Positions 52,701 through 61,700 of a DNA stretch of 64,000 nucleotides are shown in pieces. How positions within the stretch are numbered: position 1 is the first letter of the stretch; each line of letters opens with the position of its first letter. The position numbers and the translations under genes are program-made. The stretch spans positions 584,594 to 648,593 of the forward strand of contig NZ_VWOX01000004.1 of the NCBI RefSeq assembly GCF_008629675.1, given 5' to 3'. The stretch is from Roseiconus nitratireducens (lineage in GTDB: Bacteria > Planctomycetota > Planctomycetia > Pirellulales > Pirellulaceae). A model generated the notes under the pieces. The model was not told where the DNA came from, searched no databases, and was given only the letters and a program-made list of their open reading frames with translations.

Positions 52701-55700
52701 CCGGCCGAACGGACACGGTGAAGGACTGTCGTCCGATTCCGCCGAACGGATCGCTGGCTTCGACGACCACGTTGTAGGAGTCCAGTTGATCATCACCCGG
52801 GGTCCAGCGGATCTCGCCGGTCTGGTCGTTGATCGACATGCCGACCGGTTTGGTCGCCAGCGAGTAGGCAACGAAGTCTCCGTCGGGATCCACGGCGGAC
52901 ACGTCGTAGCGGTACATCTGCCCCAGCACCGCGGTAAACGCCGGGTTGGAAGTGATCGCGGGCGCCGCGTTCTGTTGACCGACCACAACATCGATGGATC
53001 CGGTTTGGGTGATCACGCCGCCGCGGCCGTCCGAGATCTGCAGCGAGATGTCATGGGTACCGACTTGCCCGTTGGTTGGCGTCCAGCGAACCAGGTTTGG
53101 CGCATCCGCCCCCGCACCGACGGTCATACCGCTGGGGCCCTGCGTCACGGTGAACGCCAGCGGATCGCCGTTGGGGTCCAAAGCTTCGACGCGATACAAC
53201 AGCGTTCCGCCCAGCCGCACGCGGCTCGGCAGTTCGGAGAAGACGAACGGGTAGGCGTTGGCGCCCACTTCCGCGACTTCGATGTCGAAGGATTGTGTCG
53301 TTTCACCGCCCGAAGGATCACTCACCCGAATCGTCATCGTTTGCGTCCCAACCTGGTCGGCGGTTGGTGTCCAATTCAGAACGCCTGTCTCATCGATCGA
53401 TGCATTGGTCGGCGAGCCGACCAGTTCGAACGACAAGTCTTCGTTCTCAGGATCCTGGGCGACGACCGTGTAGCGATACGGCAGCTCCGCAACGGCCGTG
53501 GTCGTCGGTTCCGAGGTGATCAATGGCACCCCGTTGGGGACGTACACGGTGATCGGGAACTGCTGCAGATCGAATCCGCCGTTGCCGTCCTCGACACGGA
53601 TAATAATTTCCAACACGCCGAAATCGCCGCTGGCGTCCAGGTTCAAAACGGTCTTTTCGCCCTCATCGGTCTCAATCGTCTGCGTGAAGTCCTCCAACCC
53701 CGGAGTCCACGTCAGAACACCCGTGTCCGCATCAATGGACATTCCCTCGGGAATCGTGAAGACGCCGGTGTTAAGGGATCCGCGAGCCTTCAACAACTCG
53801 CCCAGCGACAGTCCTTGCAGGTCTTCCGAGTCGAACGACTCGTTCAAGAACTCGGCCTGAACCGCGACCAAGGAATACGTCAGCGTATCGCCATCCAGGT
53901 CGGAAGCATCGGCGTCATAGATGTACGGCTCGCCAAACTCGGCTTCGCTCGGCGGAAGCGAATCCAATCGCGGCGGCAAGTTGTCGACGGCGCGGACCAG
54001 GATGGTAAAGGTCTGCTGATCCGTACCGCCCCGGCTGTCGCTGACCTCCACCGTGACTTCGGTCGTGCCCAGGATTTCGAACGTCGTGTCTTCGACAGGT
54101 TCGAAAATCATGTCTTCCGTCGGGGTCCAAGTGATCAGCCCGCGGCGATCATCAATCACCATCCCTTCGGGCGAATTCAGCAATTCGTAGCTGAGGAAAT
54201 CGCCGTTGGGGTCACTGGCAATGACCTGGTATTCGTACGGAACGTCCGCGACGGCATCCGTATTCGGCGTCGCGTTGATCTGCGGCGGCAGATTGTTTTC
54301 CGGTTCGCCGACGTTGATCACGAAGCTTTGCACGGTCGCCCCGCCCCGTCCGTCGCTGGCCCGGATCAGGACGGCCTGTGGACCGGAGGTGTCGGGCGTC
54401 CAGGTCAACAATCCGGTTTCATCGATCTGCATGCCTTCCGGACCGGATGCCACGACCAGCGTCACGGCGTCAAAATCGGGATCGCTCGCGGAAAGGAAGT
54501 AGCCGTAGGGCTGGCCAACGGTCGCCAGCAGTGGCGGCGTGGAATCGATCACCGGATCACTGTTCGGTGGCGTGTCGGTGGTGAACAACGTGAAGGATTG
54601 CGTGTCGATGCCGCCGCGGCCGTCGTCGACCTGGACAGTGACAACGTGCTGCTGATTGACCGCACGGAGGGTACTGCTGACGACGACATTGTCGATCTGG
54701 TGGAACGGCGACGACTGAGTCCACCGCACCGAGTTGACCTCGGTGAAATCCTCGAACGTCACCCTTTCCGGCGAGAAGTTTCCGCCGTCCGTCGTGACGG
54801 TCTTCACGACCTCGGTCCCATCGTCTCGGCGTCCCAGGAAGGTCACGGTGGAAGCCGCACCGCTGCCAAATCCGGCTTCGGCAAGATCCAGCGAGTTCAG
54901 TGTGAACGGCGCGCCACCGATCGCTCGCAGTTCCGTGACACCGGTCACGGTGCGGTTGGCCAACGCGGCGGACCCGCTGTATTCGGGACTGGCAGTGCCG
55001 TAAGCCCCCAGTCCCAACAGATTCGGGCTGAGTGCTTCGATCACGTATCCTTCGCGTTCATAGATCGTCAACGGGTCATCGCCCAATTGATCGATCCCGA
55101 CGAAATCCGCGCCATCATGCTGCAGATCTTCAAAGTCCAGCGTGGAGATCTCCGCCACCTGCCAGGTGAGCTCGCCTGTATCGGACTGGACACGCATTCC
55201 GGCGGGCCCATCCAGAAGTGAATACGTCAACGGGTCTTGGTCCGCATCGTAGGCGTCGACATCATACCGATAGGTCTGGCCAGAGATTCCAAAGGCTGGT
55301 GGCGTCGACACGATGATCGGCACTTGATCACCAATCTCTTGCGACACCAGGACCGAGAAACTCTGTTCCACGGATCCGCCCCTGCCGTCATCGGCAATCA
55401 CCGTCAAACTTTGGAGCCCCGCTTGGAAACCGCTCGGCTCCCACGACAAGGTCCCCGTCGTCTCGTTCAACACCAGTCCTTCGGGAACGCGTCCCAGCGA
55501 CAGCGTGACGTCGTCTCCGTCCGCGTCGCTTATCTGCGGTTGGTATTCAAACACTTCGCCGACGTTGGCCACGACCGGCGGCGTGCTCAAGAATCGCGGA
55601 GGAACGTTGGGCGGCGGCTGGATCACCGACAACGTGAACTGCTGCTCGGCAAAACCGCCGCGACCGTCGCTGACTTCGATGCGAACATCGTGCGTTCCGA

Positions 55701-58700
55701 GATCTTCGACCGTCGGGGTCCCCGTCAACAGGCCGGTCATTGGATCGAACATGAACGATGCGGGACCGCTGATCAATCGCGGCTGCACGTCATCGTCATT
55801 GGGATCATTGGCAACAAAAGAATACTGGTACGGGCGTCCGACAAACGCCTTTGGGTTCGGTGTGGACACGATCTCCGGCGGCTGGTTCGTCTTGCCGAAG
55901 TAAACCAGGTCATAGGTGAACGACACACCCTCGGGATTGACGAACGCGATGGATCGTGATGCGGTCGATTCTCCCGGATCCAGAGTTCCGTCGTCCACCA
56001 GCGACGTGTATTCAAAGTAGGGCAAACCGTCGGGAGTGAACCCGTCGGGGCGAGCAACGCGGACCGACGGGTCGCTCAGATTGTTGATGGCGACGAACAA
56101 CGGTGCGTCCACCGGGAAATTGCCGGCGTTCTCGATCGCCAGATCCGTCCACAGGCGATCGGTCGAGTCATTGAAGGACGTTCGACCATATTCCGGAGCA
56201 AAACTGGCCGACACGATGTCGCTGAACAGATCCAGCTGAGTCGGATCGGACTGTGGTTGAGTTCCCCGGATGCTGACCGTGTCGGTACTGGACTGTCCCA
56301 GAGAATCGACGGCTGTGACCGTCAGCGTGTTGACGCCCGGCGAGACCGTGATTCGCGTGAAGAAATTGCCGGACGCGTCAACAGTTTGGACGGGAGAGTC
56401 GCCCAGCTTCAAAGAAACGAGGTCGGCCGCCTGGTCCACCGAGACGCTCCCGGAGACGACCAACGACTGACCCGCGGGGATCTCTGCGCCGTCAATCGGT
56501 GAATCGATCACCACGTCGATCGACCGGGCCGACCAGCTGACCACACTGGTGTCGCTGACAAAACCGGCAGTCGCGCTGACGGTATCGGTCCCCAGCTCAA
56601 ACCCTTCGTAGGTGAACTGGGCGAGGCCCTGAGCGTTGCTGACTACAAACTCCGAAGCCGCGTTGGCGCCCTGCACCGAGAACTGAACCGCCACCCCCGG
56701 AAGTGGATCGCCGTTTTGATCGACCACCGCGGCGGTAAACAGCACGCCCGTGCCGATCGCTGCGTCCGCCGATTCGGGATTCAAATCCAAACCAGACGCG
56801 ACCAGGGGAGTGTCCGGATCGAATGCCAATCCCGCCGGATAGCCATACGATTCATCGGGCCCGAAGCCGTAAACGCTGGCTCCGAACGCGACCGGACCGC
56901 TGACCCGGTGGGTGCCGGGTTCCAGGACGATCTGGGCCGTGGAGTATCCGGAGGTTCCTACCGCGGTGAATTCCTCAGCGGCGACAGGTGTTCCACCAAG
57001 GGTGACCGCCCCGATGCCGCTGTCAGGGACCACCAGATTGATGAAACTGGTTTCGAACGCCTCGAAGTTGCTGGTCACGGTGTAACTGCCGAGGTATTGA
57101 TTGGTCCCGGCAACGAGCATCATGAAGGGGTCGGCCGTGGCCCCGTCGAATTCCGCGCTGTTGGCGTACTGGGCGACAAGCACCGGCGCGGTCGCCGTCA
57201 AATGAGCGGCTTCGCTGAGTAACGTTTCAAGGACCTCACCGCGGTTCAGGGTTGCAACGACCGCGCCATCGATTGACACGTCGGTGGCGTCTTCACTGGC
57301 GACGACACGGAACGTGTCCCCACCGCGTGTGGCCAGGGGTGTGGTGATGAAATCGGTAGCCCACTGCGTGGTCGGGGACAATTGTTCGACCAGGTAGTCG
57401 GCGAACCCGACCGCCGGCGCCGGGATGTTCGCCGCCGAGTGTCCGCCAAAGACCGCGACGGGACGATTGCTGGTGATGACCGTTCCGGAGAGATCGCTGG
57501 GCTCCCCACCGGTATTCTGAAGCAGGTACGTTTGGCCTTCATCCAGGTTCACCACATAAGGGACGCCAGCGGTTCGGGCCCCGGTGGTGACCGAAGGCGT
57601 GACCGTTACCGAAGTCCCATCGACGGTACCGACGATAGCGAATTCGGTCCCGGGATACGTTTCGAACACATCGGGCGTCACGTCGGTGTTCTTGTATCCC
57701 AACACGACGTGTTGGGTTCCCAAGACATCCGTCGGCAGACCCAGGAATGCGTCGGTGCTTTCTCGGGCGCGGCTGACACCATACACGGTGACCTCTTCCG
57801 TCGACGTGACATGCACGCCCAGGTCCGTCACGGTATCCGAGGTGAAACTCAGATCGGCGGACAAGGGAATCGCAACGACCGTTTCCACTCCCGGGGTGAC
57901 GGAAAAGCTCTTGCTGAACTCCAAACCGGGGATTTCGACGGTTCCGTTGGTGGGCCGGCTCCCCGTGATGCGCAGACTCAGCGAGGCCTGGTCGCCGGTC
58001 AATCCGATGCTGCCGGGGAACGCCAACCAGAACTCTTTGCCGCGACTGTCGGGAATCTCGCCGACGGACATGGGCCCCCGCACCGGGGCAACCAGCCTTG
58101 CGGCTTGTGATGCTTCGGAATCGGTCGGCAGTCGCCGAATTCCAACGTCGATGGTCGCGTTCATCACGCCGCCTTCGCCGCTGACGACCATGTCTGGCAA
58201 ACCCAGCACGTGCCCCAACTCGTGCATCACGACGGTCAGCAAGTCGGCGCCGGCCCCGGACGCGTCGGTCGCGGCTGCCAGAGATCCGCGGTCATCCGCA
58301 GCGAACTCTTCGTCGACCAGGGGCGTTGGATCGACGAACCACCCCTGACCTGACGCATCGTCGTCAATCCACAGGGTTTGTCCGGAAGCGTAGCCCAGGA
58401 ACCCGGGTGACAGATTGGCAATCCGCACCTCCAGGTCTTGGCCCAACACGTCGATGCGTCCCACGCCGGCGTCCCGCCAACGCTGGATCGCGGCAGCCAG
58501 AACGGCATCAACCTCGGTGGAAGTGACCTCCTGCACGATGCCACCACCGGCGACGTCCCCAGCGAGCCGCAGCGGTTGGGCGACGGTGAACGTCAAGTTG
58601 TCCGGATTGTAAGTCTGTGCCAGCACCAACCCGCCCGGCAATTGCGGATCGACCAGCGTCAATTGCCCGGTGTGTGAGGTGTAGGTGATCGGGACGAAGG

Positions 58701-61700
58701 AGGCTCCCAACGGAGGTTGGAATCCGTCCAACAGTTCGTAGTCGACTTGCCCGGCAAAATCGGCCGCGCCATCGATGGCGAACGTCGACAGATCGTTGCT
58801 ACGGGCCGATCCCACCAGCAACCCGTCGGCCGTTTGCGTGAAGTCACCGGCCTGGAGTGACAAATCACGGGCATTGTCCAAGCGGATGGTCCCGGAATTG
58901 GTGATACCGTCTCCACCGGAGACGATCAAATCTTTGTCGTCCAGTTGGAGCGTCCCCGCGTTGTCGATCGCGCCAATGATCTGACGCGTGCCCGTGGTCC
59001 CGAATCCGCTACCCACCGTGGCGACGATCAAACCTGTGGACTCATTCAATAACGTGCCACCGACTTGAAGCACAGAGTTGCCGCGATCTCCGGATTGATA
59101 CCCTCCCCGCTCGCTCAACTCGATCCGGCCCGCGTTGGTCAAACCGTTCTCAAATTGAACGGTCAACGTTGCGTAGGCGTTCGAGTAGGAGCTCGAATAA
59201 TTCCTCGGCAATAGCCTGACGATTCCTTCAAGACCATTTGCGAAGTTACCCGACAGCGTCCGCGTCGCACTCGCGGCGTTTACGTTGCCGCTGTCGAAAT
59301 AAAATAGCAACTCGCCTTGATTTACTGTCGTTGCATCATCCGGTTGAATTGCATCGAGGAAGCTGATCCGACCGTGAATGGTCCCATCGCCCAGCTCAGC
59401 GTTATCGCGGAGTACGAAACTTCCGTCGCCGACGATGTTGCCCGCGGAGGGGTTGAACCTCGCGCCGGTCACGGTCATCGAATAACCTGAACCGACATTG
59501 ATCGTTCCGGGGTTGGACAGAGTCCCCAAATCGTAAAGCAGATCACGGTCGAGGATTTCGATGATCCCGTTGTTGACGACGTTACCTCGCAGGTGCCGTG
59601 TCCCGATCGTACCAGTGCCCTGTCCGACGGCAGAAACGATCTTTGCGCCTGCCAAGTTGTCGAGCGTGCCGCCGCTGACATGCAGAATGGAATTGCCACG
59701 ATCACCGGACTGATACCCCGAACGCTCACCAAGTTCGATCACGCCCGCATTGGACAGGCCATTGGTGAAATCAACGGTGAGTGTGGTAATGCCGTTGCTG
59801 TAGTTAGATGAGTAGTTTTGCGGATAGATTCGGAGGATGCCGTCGGAAAGGTTGACGAATCCGCCTTGAATCTCACGCGTCGCTATGACGCTTGAAGCGT
59901 TGCCGCTGTCAAGATAAAAACGCAAGTCGCCTGCATTGGAGACGGTCTCATTGGCGGGGACCCCTGCATCATAAAAGACCATGTTGCCGGTTAGAGTGCC
60001 GCCGAGCACCTCGGCGCCGCCACGAAGTGTGAAGGTGCCGTCACCTTGGAGGATAGCGTTTCGAGGCTTGTAGGTACCTCCGACCTGATCGATTCGTCCG
60101 CTATCATTCAAATCAACCGTGCTGTTGTTTTCGAAGTCTGTCGAGTTGAGTGTCAGCGTCAATCCGTCGCTGACATTGATCGTCGCAAAATTCTTGAGTG
60201 ATGTTCCGGATGCCGTCGAAAGCCCTCGGTCCACCGCTTCGATCACGCCATGATTTTCAATGGTCCCAACAAGCGTTCGCGAGCCGAGTGTTCCGGTTCC
60301 TTGACCGACAATTGAAACGATTTTCCCGCTTGGTTCATTGACCAAGGCCCCCCCGCTGACCAACAAGACTGTGTTTCCGCGATCGCCGGACGAATAACCG
60401 GCTCGTTCGCTCAGCTCGACGAGCCCCTCGTTCGTGAGCCCGTTGGTGAAGTCGATCGTCAGTGTTGCGGTTGCATTGCTATAGTTATACGAATCGTTTC
60501 GCGGCAAGATTTGCACGGTGCCGGACTCCGCGTTGACGAAGGTTCCAGCAAAGGTACGGGTCGCAGAAGCGTTTGAGGTGTTCCCGCTATCGTAAAGGAA
60601 CAGCAACTCACCTTCGTTGACAGTCGCAACCCCGCTTGGCTGCGAAACCTCGTAAACCAATACACGACCACGTACCGTTCCGTTGCCCAGTTCGGCACCA
60701 CCGCCCAAGACGAAGGAACCGTCGCCGAGAATCTCGCCAGTGGACGGATTGAATCGCGAACCGTTCACCGAAAGTGAATATCCTGCGGGAACGTCAACCA
60801 CTCCGGCGTTGGTCAACGAGCCCTCGGTGAAGCTCAGATTCCGATCGACCACCTGGATCAGACCACGGTTGACAAAATTACCGCGTATCGTCCTGCTTCC
60901 AAGTGTTCCAGTTCCTTCGCCGACGACGGAAATGATCTCTCCCGTGCTCTCGTTGATGAAGGTTCCTGCACTGGCCTGCAAGATTGAGTTGCCGCGATCA
61001 CCGGACTGGTATCCGGGACGTTCGCTGAGAATGATCTGACCTTGATTGACAGCGTCTCCGCGGAAGTCAACGATTTGCGTTGCGTACCCGGTGGAGTAGT
61101 TATAGGAATCATTTCGTGGCAACAGCCGAATCACGCCACCGACTGCATTCTGAAAAGATCCGTCAAAAGTATCGGTCCGCGTGACGGCGCTCGTATTTCC
61201 GCTATCCAGTAGAAAATCGAGGTTGCCTGTATTGATCAAGTCGGCATCGACATCCACACCAGAGAAGACGTAGTCACCCTGCAGTTCGATCTGTCCGTCC
61301 AGAATCGCGTTGCGAACGACGACGCTTGCTTCATCCTCGGCTCGGACGATCCCGTTGAGTGTGAGTGGTGAACCGCCGGTAAGGGTCAGGCTGGTGTTGT
61401 TGGGGATCCAGACCGCTCCACCGAAGGCAGGCTGGCTGACGCTAATCTGATAATTCCCGGCAGCGTCGATGATGATGGGTTCACCGATCTCTGGCGCTTC
61501 TCCCGAGATCCAGTTTTCGGGGTCGTTCCATGCCCCGCCACCAGCATCGATCCAGCGTGCGGCATTCTCGCCGACCCGCAACAGACGCGACTCGTAGACC
61601 GTTGAAGAGACAATTGTGTTCGGCGTGTTGTACAGGTTCACCAGGTCGAATCGGCTGCGCAGTGATCCATAGCGTGCCAGATCAAAACTGTTGATGAACC

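Noticed and set aside
52786..55221. An 811-codon open frame on the plus strand inside the giant gene
   Set aside because: It is antisense to a continuous 5,700-codon coding frame with recognisable domains. Its translation is Arg/Gln/His-rich without any domain, as expected of a GC-rich shadow frame.
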